Counted from the first letter of the stretch, positions 7,428-16,837 are shown. The stretch is DNA of 18,130 nt from an uncultured Phycisphaerales bacterium (GCA_946886375.1 CAMPIL010000020.1:1-18130); one strand, 5' to 3'. The notes: generated by a model not told the origin, from the letters alone. Made by a program: numbers and translations.

Positions 7428-8627
7428 CTACAGCCCATGCGCTCCCACCAAGGCGCGTGCGCCCGGCGCGGCCGTGGTTGTAAAAATCTGCGGCGAACCG
7501 CCAAATTGCTGTTGAAAAGTGGCGTGAAGTTCGGCTATTACCTGAATCGCCGACGCGGTTTCGCACACCACGATCGCGCAGCCGCCGAACCCCGCGCCGG
7601 TCATTCGCGCTCCCCATACGCCCGGGTTGCGATCGCGCATGGTCCACGTGAAATCCACCGCCGCGTTCAGTTCAGGCGTGCTGACGTCGAACAGATCGCG
7701 CAATGAGGCATGGCTGGCGAACATCAGGTCGCCGAGCCGGCGATAATCCTTCGCCCGGAGTGCAGCCGCGGCTTCTTGCACGCGGGCGTTCTCGGCAACC
7801 ACATGCAAGGCTTTGCATCGCTCGTCATCCGACAATTCGACTCGTTCGATATCGGAAATATCGGCGTTTCGAAGCGAGGGCACGCCCAGTTTTCGCGCTG
7901 CGGCTTCGCAGGTCTTGCGCCGCTTGGCGTATTCGCCGGCGGCGAGTGAACGAGGCATGCCCGTCTGCACCACCACCAGCGATGCACCGATCTGCGGAAA
8001 CGCAATGTGCTCGTGATCGGCACTGCGACAGTCGATGAGCATTGCGTGATCGGCGCGAGCCATCGTGATGATGAACATGTCCATGATCCCACACGGCACG
8101 CCGGGAAACGCATGCTCAGCCTGCTGGCAAAGCAAGGCCTTTTCCTGCGCCGGCAGGGTGTGTCCGACGACCTGCTCCAACACCGTCGCCATCGCCACCT
8201 CAACCGAGGCGCTGCTGCTCAATCCCGAGCCGCGCGGAATATTGCCGGTGATGAGAAGATCAAGATTCGGCGATGCGTGACCGAGTTGCGCGAACTGGTC
8301 AACGACGCCCAGCATGTAATTTGCGAATGAACCGGCAACCGGCGCAGGTGGCTGATTCAGGTTTGCGGTGAACATCTCATCCAGGTCCACTGCCCAGAAC
8401 GTCGAAGTCTCGCCGATTGCCCGCCGCGCCACGATGACTGTGTGCCGATCCACGGCCAAGGGAAGTACGAACCCTTCGTTGTAGTCGGTGTGCTCGCCAA
8501 TGAGGTTGATTCTGCCCGGAGCAACGGCCCCGAACTGCCACGGGCTGCCAAAGCGCTGAAGGAACAAGCGATCCGCGCTCTCCAGCAGGCGGTCACAATC
8601 AGCATTGCTCGCAGGAACTTGAATCAT
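7428..8627 (-). CDS. galK: Galactokinase, 399 aa
   Basis: A GHMP-family sugar kinase that phosphorylates galactose to galactose-1-phosphate at the first step of the Leloir pathway. Motifs are complete: PGRINLIGEHTDYN at 37-50 (catalytic Arg39), the ATP-binding GSGLSSSAS at 133-141, the catalytic Asp183 in CGIMD, and MTGAGFGGC at 342-350. It is slightly longer than the 380-390 aa norm. The residue after Asp183 is Met where the usual sequence is Gln (GIMDQ), which is worth noting. There is no strong ribosome binding site before the ATG on the minus strand. No galT, galE or galM lies in the window, so it is not in a visible gal operon. It is convergent with dps; no terminator was found between them. 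Confidence 0.95.
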   Translation of the reverse strand: MIQVPASNADCDRLLESADRLFLQRFGSPWQFGAVAPGRINLIGEHTDYNEGFVLPLAVDRHTVIVARRAIGETSTFWAVDLDEMFTANLNQPPAPVAGSFANYMLGVVDQFAQLGHASPNLDLLITGNIPRGSGLSSSASVEVAMATVLEQVVGHTLPAQEKALLCQQAEHAFPGVPCGIMDMFIITMARADHAMLIDCRSADHEHIAFPQIGASLVVVQTGMPRSLAAGEYAKRRKTCEAAARKLGVPSLRNADISDIERVELSDDERCKALHVVAENARVQEAAAALRAKDYRRLGDLMFASHASLRDLFDVSTPELNAAVDFTWTMRDRNPGVWGARMTGAGFGGCAIVVCETASAIQVIAELHATFQQQFGGSPQIFTTTAAPGARALVGAHGL

Positions 8628-9296
8628 TTGACCGGCACTTCGTGCGTGTGATCCAGTTCAATCCTGGCGAATTGTCTCCGCGACCGCATTGCCTGATCGC
8701 AGCAGTGCGCACGACTCTCTGACGGTTGGCGGTTTATGCGGGTCAGGATAGCGGGAGTCTTTCCCAAGTCGCGCTCGGGGCTGGGTTTGCACAATGCAAT
8801 CGCCGATGAAATGGGCGTGAGAGGGTGGCTCACACGCGAAACATCGCCGCCCAAGGGCCACCAGCCGGGCTGGCGTGGTGGCGGGACGAGATCTGGACAT
8901 TCAATCCGAAGCCTGAAGACTCGATTATCGGAACTGAATTATGGGAACCAGCAGAGTTACTGGACCGCTTCACGGATTTGAAGGTACATTGTTCTTGCAT
9001 TCCCCATCATCGGTGTCAGGATCAACCTTGATGGAATAGACGTGCGCACATGCTGCGCCGATCCGACGTGGAGCGGGCGTCAGGGGTTTCGACCCCGGTT
9101 TGGAAAGGGTTTGAGAAAGTTGAAGGCGACGCGATGGAGGCGTTGCCACAATGCCAAGGAGGGCGCGTGGGAGATCGTTCTAAGCACAATTGCGGCGCAT
9201 AGAGAAAGCGATCGGTGCCGATGCGGGGACGAAAACCACGCGCGTGGAAGGTTCTTGATTTATCGACAGACAGGCCGTTCGCACGAGGAGCAGAAG
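8628..9296. other. 669-base intergenic region before the giant gene
   Basis: This region holds the divergent upstream sequences of galactokinase and the repeat protein. Open frames exist, for example 8736-8981 and 8825-9031 on the plus strand, but they are short, in different frames and without good ribosome binding sites. The giant gene's frame also opens at GTG 9042, but translation there is Arg/Cys-rich and unlike a signal peptide. A small GGGGT-TTCG-ACCCC hairpin lies at 9083-9096, without a T-tail. GAGGAG at 9285-9290 marks the true start of the next gene. Confidence 0.6.
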
Positions 9297-12200
9297 ATGT
9301 TGTGGTTCACGAATTACTGCGTTCGCATTTCACGGGCTTGCAGCGTTGTCGCGGCGCTTGCATTGATCATCTCCTCCCCCGCGCAGGCGCAGTTGCTCGC
9401 CGGCTCGGCCGACCTTGACCAGGCCCGCAACGGTGGACCGGGCTCGCCGGTCTCGCCTATCAACTGGGTCAACGGCAGTCTGAACGCCACCCAGGCTCAC
9501 TATCGAGAAGGGTACTCCGTTCCTTACCGAACCCTGATGACGGGGTTGGCTACAGGCGCGGGCAATCCGCACTCGCTCATCATCGAGTGGGATACCACCA
9601 AGGGCGGCAAGCACGCGCTGGACTTCATCACCCACTACGACCGGCTCGAGCCGCATGCCGCCACATTTGGCCATGCTGCGGAAGACATCGATCCGCTCGC
9701 GGGACTCGCTGGCGTGTTTGTGCTCACGCCGCCGGACGCCGGCTTGGCGGACGTCATTCCCGCGCCTTCCAGCACCGGGTCGCCCGTGGCTGGTCAGCCC
9801 ACGACAGAGTTCAACTCGCTTCCGCTGTCTGAGCGCCGCATAACCATTTACAACGGCACGATCACTGGGCTTTCGTACGCTTCCCAATCCAGCCCCGGGG
9901 CTGGAGACGGCAGTTCGAGCCTGAAGATTGATTTCATCGCGAACAGCCCAAATGTTGTGGTCTTGTGGGGCGGCCACATCGCCACCAGTTTGACCTGGGG
10001 TATCGGCAATTCCGCGGCCCAGATCAACGGCTCGTCGTACCACACGCGATTGATTTCGCTGAACGGCGCATCCACCGGCAACCAGGACCGATCGCTTTCC
10101 GCAGGCGCAGTTGTGGTTCCTCCGCCGCCGTGCGGCATCGAGGGCCCGCTTTCAGTCTGCCCGGGATCAACCAACGGTTACACCGCGCCCAATGCGACCA
10201 ACGCGACCTACGCGTGGACGATCAGCAGCACGTGTGGCGCCACGTTTGTCGGCGGCCAAACCACCGCATCTGGACAAAACGTCAGTGTCGTGGCGTGCTC
10301 AACGTGCGGCTCATACACGCTGACCGTGACCGTGACATCGCAGGGTTTGAACACGCAGTGCTCCATCACCGTGGGAGTTGAAGACACCACCGCCCCCACA
10401 ATCACCGGAAGCATCGCCAACACGACGATGCAGTGCAACGGCGCACTGCCCGCCCCCGCAGCGAACATCACGCAATTGCTTGCGCTCATCACCGGCGGCG
10501 GCATCGTCGACAACTGCACCGCCACGGCCAATCTGACCGTGACTTCCTCCGACGCCGCTCTCACCGGAACCGCATGCAACGGCAGCCGCGTCCGCACTTA
10601 CACCGTTCGTGACGCCTGCAACAACGCCAGCACCATCACGCATACCTTTGTCATTCAGGACACGACTCCCCCCACCATTACCGGCACGATTGCCGCCACG
10701 TCATTGCAGTGCAACGGCACGCTGCCTGCGCCCGCGACAACGATCGCCCAACTGCTGGCGTTGATGGGCCAAGGCGCTTCCATCGTCGATAACTGCGGCG
10801 GCAGCATGACCGTGACCTCTGCGGACGGCGCACTCACCGGAACCGCCTGCAACGGCAGCCGCGTGCGAACTTACACCGTCCGCGATACGTGCAATAACGC
10901 AAGCACGATTACCCACACCTTCAACTTCCTGGACAATACGCCGCCCACAATCACCGGCACGATCGCGGCGGCATCGCTGCAGTGCAATGGCTCACTGCCC
11001 GCGCCCGCGACGAACGTGGCCCAACTTCTGGCCTTGATGAATGCGGGCGCTTCCATCGTCGATAATTGCGGCGGCAGCATGACCGTGACCTCATCGGACG
11101 GCGCGCTCACCGGAACCGCCTGCAACGGCAGCCGCGTGCGCACCTACACCGTGAAGGACACCTGCAACAACTCCAGTGTCATCACGCACACCTTCAACAT
11201 TCAGGACACCAATGGGCCGACTGTCATCGGCACGATCGCAGACGCCACGCGTGAATGCAGCGCCGGCCTGCCCGCCGCCGCCACAACCGTCGAGCAATTG
11301 CTCGCGCTCATGAGCAACGGCGCGGTGATCTCTGACAACTGCACCCTCCTGGCGAATCTCACCGTGAGCCACACCGATTCAGCACTGTCAGGCACCAACT
11401 GCAATGGCACACGCGTGCGAACCTATCGAGTCTCTGACGCATGCAAGAATCTCTCTCCAGCAATCACGCAGACCTTCCACATCGAAGACACCACCGCCCC
11501 GGTGATCACCGGCACGATTCGGTCCTCTTCGGCGGATTGCGGCGGCACCGGCCTGCCGGATGCAGCCACAACCCTTGCCCAACTGCTTGAATTGATGGGA
11601 CAAGTTGAATTGGTGGGACAGGGCGCGACCATTACCGACAACTGCACGTCCAATGAGAAACTCAAGGTTTCCCATGAAGACGGCGGCGGCCAAGGCGAAG
11701 GGTGCTCCGGCAAACTCATTCGCACCTACACGGTTTCCGACTCCTGCGGCAATTCATCCACCGTGCAGCAGGTGTTCTCATTCAGCGATGAAGTGCCACC
11801 CACCATCGCCTGCCCGCAGGATGTCACGATCGAATGCGGCAACGAGTTCCCCGCCAAGGCCATGAGCTTGGCCGAACTGCAGGCACAGAATGGCGACGCT
11901 TCAGACGATTGTGAACTGAAGTCGGTGGAATGGATCAGCGATGAGCAGATTTCGCCCGGCGTGACCTGCCCGCTGACCTACAAGCGCACCTATCGCGCCA
12001 CCGATGTCTGCGACAACACCGCTGAGTGCACGCAATTCATCACGCTCGCCGACAGCACGCCTCCCATTCAGTGCTGCGCTGCGACGGATGTTTACGGCTG
12101 CGTGGGCTTCCCGATTGCGCTCCAGCCGCCCATCGTCACCGATGAATGCGGCTTGACGATCGTGCCTGTCGGCACTCGCAGCGACCAGCAGCCGCTGGAT

Positions 12201-13592
12201 GCGCCATTCCCGCCCGGCGTGACGACCGTCACCTGGAGCGCGGCGGACGGTTGCGGAAACAAGGCCGAGCCGTTCGTGATCAACGTCATCATGAACCAGT
12301 GCCCGACGTTCACCACGCGCACCCAGACCGAATGGGGTGCAGCGGCGCAAGTCGATGGCACGCTGGTTTCCACACTGCTCGGACCGGCCAATGGCGGCAA
12401 TCTGTTCGTCGGCCGCATGAGCAATCCCAACCCGCGCTCGGTCACCGTCAAGGTTGAAACCGCCCACTGCCTCGGCCTGCGCCTGCCCGCCAGCGGCACT
12501 TCAACCGCGTTGCCGGTGAACTTTGGCAATCGAGTGCTGGGCGTGCAGACCTGCAACACGGCCGTCGCCCTGCCCACCTGGGCTTCGGGCAAGTTCAAGA
12601 ACTCGCTCATGGGCCAGACCATGGCGGTGATTCTGAACATCCGCTACGACAAGATGACCGCGAGCAACACCTTCGTCAGCCTGCCGCTGTGCGCGGTGAT
12701 GACCACGGTGAACCAGAGCGGCGTGACGAAGAGTTACGTGATTCCCGCAGGCGTGCTGAGCGCCTTGGGCAACAACAAGACCGTGGCCGGCCTGCGCGAA
12801 CTGGCCAACGACGGCCTTGCCGGCCGCTCGACCGGCGCGGCGACGCTTGACGCCATCAACACCGCGTTGACTCGCGTCAATCAAATGTTCAGCGGCGGAC
12901 CAGTGGCTCTGCTCAGTTCCACCTGCGCTTCGTCGGCCACGCCGGCGCTGGTCGCCGGTCCGAACGGCCACGATGTCCAGGTTCTTGGCGACACGGCTGG
13001 CAGCGCGGTCGGCGGCGTGGGCGTTGACGCCGCCGGCAACCCCTCGGGCCCCAAGCCCGCGGGTTCCAACCCCGTGAACGTCAACGATGGAATGATCGCC
13101 GCCGCCACCACCGAAGGCTTCCTCAAGATCGAAGGCGACTACAAGCAGACCCAGAACGGTTCGCTCATCGTGCAACTGCGCGGAGCCGAGCCGGTGTCCG
13201 GGTATGACGTTGTGTCGATCGACGGCAAGGCGTTCCTGGGCGGCTTGCTGATGGTCGATCTGGCCAACGGCTACATGCCGCAGGTGGGCGATCAATTCGA
13301 GATCCTCACCGCCAGCAGCGTGGCTGGTACGTTTGATCAGGTCCATCTCGCTCCGCTGGCTGACCGGTCGTACCTTGATGTGACCTACGGTCCAAGCGCG
13401 GTGACGATCGATGTGAAGGATCGTCCGGTCGTGAAGGGCGATCTGGATCGCAACGACAACGTCGATGTCAAGGACATGCTTCTGCTGATGCAGTCCTGGG
13501 GCAAGGCCAGCGACACCGCTGACCTCAACAGCGACGGAACCGTGGATGCCGCCGACCTGGCTGATCTGCTGGCGAACTGGGGCAGCCACTGA
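9297..13592 (+). CDS. Giant secreted protein: seven Cys-rich HYR-like repeats and a C-terminal dockerin, 1431 aa
   Basis: An exported, probably surface-bound or adhesive protein. GAGGAG at 9285-9290 is 6 bases before ATG 9297 and gives a proper signal peptide, cleaved after A31 (PAQA|Q), so the longer frame from 9042 is rejected. Order: an N-terminal beta-rich domain (~32-275), a PKD-like segment with several Cys (~279-362), then seven repeats starting at residues 363, 455, 546, 637, 731, 831 and 919. Most begin D-T/N-T-x-P-T/V-I and carry about four Cys (QCNG, DNC, ACNGSRVR, DxCNN). Residues ~1000-1260 are a separate module (YDKMTASNTFV, RELANDGLAGRS). Residues ~1272-1375 are beta-rich. Residues 1381-1428 are two dockerin loops, DLDRNDNVDVKD and DLNSDGTVDAAD, with Ca ligands at 1, 3, 5, 9 and 12. 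No membrane anchor follows. Function is unknown; adhesion or matrix is an inference from architecture. It ends at a strong terminator. Confidence 0.9.
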   Translation: MLWFTNYCVRISRACSVVAALALIISSPAQAQLLAGSADLDQARNGGPGSPVSPINWVNGSLNATQAHYREGYSVPYRTLMTGLATGAGNPHSLIIEWDTTKGGKHALDFITHYDRLEPHAATFGHAAEDIDPLAGLAGVFVLTPPDAGLADVIPAPSSTGSPVAGQPTTEFNSLPLSERRITIYNGTITGLSYASQSSPGAGDGSSSLKIDFIANSPNVVVLWGGHIATSLTWGIGNSAAQINGSSYHTRLISLNGASTGNQDRSLSAGAVVVPPPPCGIEGPLSVCPGSTNGYTAPNATNATYAWTISSTCGATFVGGQTTASGQNVSVVACSTCGSYTLTVTVTSQGLNTQCSITVGVEDTTAPTITGSIANTTMQCNGALPAPAANITQLLALITGGGIVDNCTATANLTVTSSDAALTGTACNGSRVRTYTVRDACNNASTITHTFVIQDTTPPTITGTIAATSLQCNGTLPAPATTIAQLLALMGQGASIVDNCGGSMTVTSADGALTGTACNGSRVRTYTVRDTCNNASTITHTFNFLDNTPPTITGTIAAASLQCNGSLPAPATNVAQLLALMNAGASIVDNCGGSMTVTSSDGALTGTACNGSRVRTYTVKDTCNNSSVITHTFNIQDTNGPTVIGTIADATRECSAGLPAAATTVEQLLALMSNGAVISDNCTLLANLTVSHTDSALSGTNCNGTRVRTYRVSDACKNLSPAITQTFHIEDTTAPVITGTIRSSSADCGGTGLPDAATTLAQLLELMGQVELVGQGATITDNCTSNEKLKVSHEDGGGQGEGCSGKLIRTYTVSDSCGNSSTVQQVFSFSDEVPPTIACPQDVTIECGNEFPAKAMSLAELQAQNGDASDDCELKSVEWISDEQISPGVTCPLTYKRTYRATDVCDNTAECTQFITLADSTPPIQCCAATDVYGCVGFPIALQPPIVTDECGLTIVPVGTRSDQQPLDAPFPPGVTTVTWSAADGCGNKAEPFVINVIMNQCPTFTTRTQTEWGAAAQVDGTLVSTLLGPANGGNLFVGRMSNPNPRSVTVKVETAHCLGLRLPASGTSTALPVNFGNRVLGVQTCNTAVALPTWASGKFKNSLMGQTMAVILNIRYDKMTASNTFVSLPLCAVMTTVNQSGVTKSYVIPAGVLSALGNNKTVAGLRELANDGLAGRSTGAATLDAINTALTRVNQMFSGGPVALLSSTCASSATPALVAGPNGHDVQVLGDTAGSAVGGVGVDAAGNPSGPKPAGSNPVNVNDGMIAAATTEGFLKIEGDYKQTQNGSLIVQLRGAEPVSGYDVVSIDGKAFLGGLLMVDLANGYMPQVGDQFEILTASSVAGTFDQVHLAPLADRSYLDVTYGPSAVTIDVKDRPVVKGDLDRNDNVDVKDMLLLMQSWGKASDTADLNSDGTVDAADLADLLANWGSH
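10383..12299 (+). repeat. Seven in-frame tandem repeats of about 264-300 bases
   Basis: Each unit begins at a codon for Asp: 10383, 10659, 10932, 11205, 11487, 11787 and 12051. Periods are 276, 273, 273, 282, 300 and 264 bases, all multiples of three. Units 2 and 3 are close: about 78 of 91 residues match by eye, and blocks such as ACCGGAACCGCCTGCAACGG are shared at the DNA level. Units 5-7 are more diverged. The array lies wholly inside the giant gene. Confidence 0.85.
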
Positions 13593-13618
13593 CGATTCGT
13601 CGCGCATGAGTTTTCAGA

Positions 13619-13648
13619 GCCCCGTCCGTGACGGACGGGGCTTTTCTT
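13619..13648 (+). terminator. Strong rho-independent terminator after the giant gene
   Basis: GCCCCGTCCG (13619-13628), a TGA loop and CGGACGGGGC (13632-13641) form a perfect 10-bp stem, followed by TTTTCTTT. It sits 27 bases after the stop. It should isolate the giant gene from the Hpt gene that follows. Confidence 0.95.
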
Positions 13649-13778
13649 TGCGCGGCGGTTATGGGCGTGACCGCATTGGACCTCTCCGGCATTGCAGCAC
13701 GTGTTCTCGGTCCACACAAAGCGTTCCGGCGCCATTTGGCATCCAAGTCGGCCCGACGGTGCGCCGATAAACAAAGCA

Positions 13779-14117
13779 ATGGCGACATCTCCTAGCGACA
13801 ACCAAGGCGGGGTCAATCAGCCGCTGATCAGCGAGTTCGCTCAGGATGCGGACATGACCGAACTGATTGAGTACTTCCTCACAGAGTTGCAGGGCGGCGT
13901 GGACAATCTCACCCGCGCCTGGCAGGAGGGGAATTCGGCCCAACTGCGCAAATTGGCGCATCAACTCAAGGGCGCGGCGGGCGGCTATGGCTTCCCGACC
14001 ATCACCGCATCAGCGGCTGAACTGGAGACGCTGCTGGACGCCGGAATGGCGCAGACTTCGGCCTTCGCCGAACAGTTTGAAGCCTTGATAGCCCTGTGCA
14101 AAAGAGCCTCTGTGTAA
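13779..14117 (+). CDS. Hpt (histidine phosphotransfer) domain protein, 112 aa
   Basis: A stand-alone phosphorelay carrier. The Hpt signature is LRKLAHQLKGAAGGYG with His61 as the phospho-acceptor, within a four-helix-type sequence (QDADMTELIEYFLTEL, then the His helix, then ASAAELETLLDAG). The start ATG 13779 gives a normal Hpt length; the frame stays open to 13692, but the upstream residues look non-coding. No clear ribosome binding site precedes either start, so the start is uncertain. The response-regulator cyclase begins 53 bases downstream on the same strand, so they are likely co-transcribed and may exchange phosphate. No histidine kinase is in the window; the donor is unknown. Confidence 0.85.
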   Translation: MATSPSDNQGGVNQPLISEFAQDADMTELIEYFLTELQGGVDNLTRAWQEGNSAQLRKLAHQLKGAAGGYGFPTITASAAELETLLDAGMAQTSAFAEQFEALIALCKRASV

Positions 14118-14170
14118 TCGTGATCGGGGCCGGATCGTTGTGGGATCTGTTCGCGACAATGGATTGAGCG

Positions 14171-15109
<939 letters not shown>

Positions 15110-15142
15110 GCGCAGCAGGCTCGCTTCGGCAATTTGCAACAT

Positions 15143-16165
15143 TCAGGCGGCGCGCGTGATGACGGTGTCGGCCAGCGCGCTGAGCAGGTCGCGGGCGGAA
15201 CTGGCGGGAATGGCAGGAAGTTCCGCCTTGGCCTGCTCGACCAGTTGCCGCGCAGTCTGGGACGTTCTTCGCACCGCGCCGCTTTCAATCAACCGCAATC
15301 GAAGTGCCGCGCCATCGCGCTCCATGATCATCCGCAACGCCTCTCCGCGCTGGGCCTGCGGACAATCCTGGATATAACAGATCACCGGCAGCGTGAGTTT
15401 TCCCTTGTCCAGGTCCTTGCCCAGCGATTTGCCCACCACCGCCTGATCGCCGATGAGGTCCAGCAGATCATCCTGTATCTGAAACGCCATGCCAAGGAAC
15501 ATTCCGAAGTGCTTGAGCGACTTGGAAACTCGCTCCTCCGCGCCGCTGAGGGCTGCGCCCAGACGGCAGCACTCGCCGATGAGCGAAGCGGTTTTGCGGC
15601 GGATGATCTCGAGATACATCGCTTCATCGATGCTGTAGTTGTCGCGATGATGCAGTTGCAGCAATTCGCCTTCGCACAGCGTGTTGGTCACGTGACCCAA
15701 GGCGAGGTTGATCGCCGGGTCGCCGACGGTTGAGCACAGGTGAAACGCGTTGGAGATGAGGTAGTCGCCGAGAATGACGGCGGTTTCATTACCCCAGAGA
15801 TGATTCACCGTCGCGCCGCGGCGGCGAACCTCGGCTTCGTCCAGCACATCGTCGTGCACGAGTGTGGCCATGTGGATCATCTCGGTGACGGCGGCAACGA
15901 TGCGATGATTTTCCGTCAAAATCGCGCGGGCACGGTCATGGCCCGATTGACGCGCATCGGCTGCGTAGCCTTGCGCAGCCAGTCCTGAAAGCAGCACGAG
16001 CGTCGGCCGCAGCATCTTGCCGCGATACTGCTCCACGTGCATGCATAGGCTGTTCACCGCCGACATATCGCTGGCCAGTTGCCGCTCGAAAATGACCATG
16101 ACCTGGTCAAGTTGCTCGGCAAGAACCGAAGCGATGGGCTGATGAACCGCATCAAGGTTGAGCAT
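15143..16165 (-). CDS. Long-chain polyprenyl diphosphate synthase, 340 aa
   Basis: A trans-type prenyltransferase that extends allylic diphosphates with IPP, most likely to build the side chain of an isoprenoid quinone. The first Asp-rich motif is DDVLD at 105-109, preceded by HMATLVH; the second is DDLLD at 232-236. The fifth residue before the first motif is Ala100, a small residue typical of long-chain enzymes. GKMLRP (49-54) and KTASLI (191-196) are the expected conserved patches. The frame opens at a TTG at 16222, overlapping the upstream stop as TTGA, but ATG 16165 matches family N-termini better, so I choose it; no ribosome binding site is clear for either. The exact chain length (octaprenyl, nonaprenyl or heptaprenyl) cannot be told. 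It is likely co-transcribed with the membrane protein gene. Confidence 0.92.
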   Translation of the reverse strand: MLNLDAVHQPIASVLAEQLDQVMVIFERQLASDMSAVNSLCMHVEQYRGKMLRPTLVLLSGLAAQGYAADARQSGHDRARAILTENHRIVAAVTEMIHMATLVHDDVLDEAEVRRRGATVNHLWGNETAVILGDYLISNAFHLCSTVGDPAINLALGHVTNTLCEGELLQLHHRDNYSIDEAMYLEIIRRKTASLIGECCRLGAALSGAEERVSKSLKHFGMFLGMAFQIQDDLLDLIGDQAVVGKSLGKDLDKGKLTLPVICYIQDCPQAQRGEALRMIMERDGAALRLRLIESGAVRRTSQTARQLVEQAKAELPAIPASSARDLLSALADTVITRAA

Positions 16166-16218
16166 GGCGGGATTGTAGATGAAATTCCGGCAGGCTGAAA
16201 TGGAGTTCGGCCGGAGAA

Positions 16219-16737
16219 TCAACCGCTGAATGCCGCCAGCATAAGCACCACGGCCGCCGCGACCTTGAGCACGTAGGTGATCATCGCCAGGATCAGCGAT
16301 TCCCCAGGCTCCAGTTCAAAAAGCCACATGAGCAGTGCAATGTACACGACCCCGGGAATCAACCAACTCAGCATCATCAAACCGCCGGCGAACTGTCCCA
16401 CCGCGTCGGTGATGGCATAAATGCCCGCGAGGCGCAGGATGCACAAGAACAGCGGCCCCGCGCCGCCAAGCCACAGGTGCGACGCGAGCCACAGCCCTGC
16501 GACGCCGGCCCCAAGGCTGAATGCGAACGTCACCGCGTAAATGAAAACAAGTCCCATCCCCGATATCTCGCTGTCGCCTTCGCTGAGCAAGACGACGATG
16601 ACGATCGGAATGCCGATGGCAAACATCGCCAACGGCTTGATGTACTCCATGCGCGTGGCGCGCTCTGACTCCTCCCGTTCCTTCTGCAACACGGTCTGCC
16701 GCTTGGCTGAGTAACTCGGGTCGATAAGTGGCGACAT
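16219..16737 (-). CDS. Small polytopic membrane protein, 172 aa, unknown function
   Basis: I do not recognise the family. The N-terminal ~30 residues are highly charged (KRQTVLQKEREESERATR) and should be cytoplasmic. Hydrophobic segments follow at about 34-51, 61-88, 93-113, 116-140 and 146-170, so four to five membrane spans. There are no catalytic motifs. GAGGT about 7 bases before the ATG is a fair ribosome binding site, and a TATAAT -10 box lies 51 bases upstream. The stop lies next to the polyprenyl synthase frame, so the two probably share a transcript. A role in membrane or quinone biology is only a guess from position. Confidence 0.8.
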   Translation of the reverse strand: MSPLIDPSYSAKRQTVLQKEREESERATRMEYIKPLAMFAIGIPIVIVVLLSEGDSEISGMGLVFIYAVTFAFSLGAGVAGLWLASHLWLGGAGPLFLCILRLAGIYAITDAVGQFAGGLMMLSWLIPGVVYIALLMWLFELEPGESLILAMITYVLKVAAAVVLMLAAFSG

Positions 16738-16776
16738 TGTGGACCTCAGTGGCAGTCGAACGTTGCGTTATGACTC

Positions 16777-16793
16777 TCGCGATCGCGATTATA
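16777..16793 (-). promoter_or_regulatory. -10 box (TATAAT) with an adjoining 12-bp palindrome
   Basis: On the minus strand TATAAT occupies 16793-16788, and TCGCGATCGCGA (16777-16788), a perfect palindrome, shares its last base and extends into the start-site region. It is 51 bases before the membrane protein ATG. No good -35 box stands at 17 bases upstream. The palindrome could be an operator, or it may simply be an instance of the GCGATCGC word seen elsewhere in the window. Confidence 0.5.
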
Positions 16794-16837
16794 CAAAACT
16801 TACTTTCTCTGCGGGCGAGGTTCGGCGGCGTTGAATT

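Noticed and set aside
9083..9096. GGGGT-TTCG-ACCCC hairpin as a riboswitch or terminator
   Set aside because: Only 5 bp, no T-run, and no conserved riboswitch motif around it.
9042..9296. N-terminal extension of the giant protein from GTG 9042
   Set aside because: The 85 extra residues are Arg/Cys-rich and would bury the signal peptide. ATG 9297 has GAGGAG at the right distance.
10383..12299. Repeat array as a CRISPR or mobile element
   Set aside because: Units are about 273 bases, in frame, diverged and coding; there are no spacers, cas genes, terminal inverted repeats or transposase.
12501..13607. Long open frame of 368 codons on the minus strand, antisense to the giant gene
   Set aside because: It is His/Gly/Val/Arg-rich with no recognisable motif, and lies wholly opposite a well-supported gene with signal peptide and dockerin. 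High-GC codon use leaves such antisense frames open.
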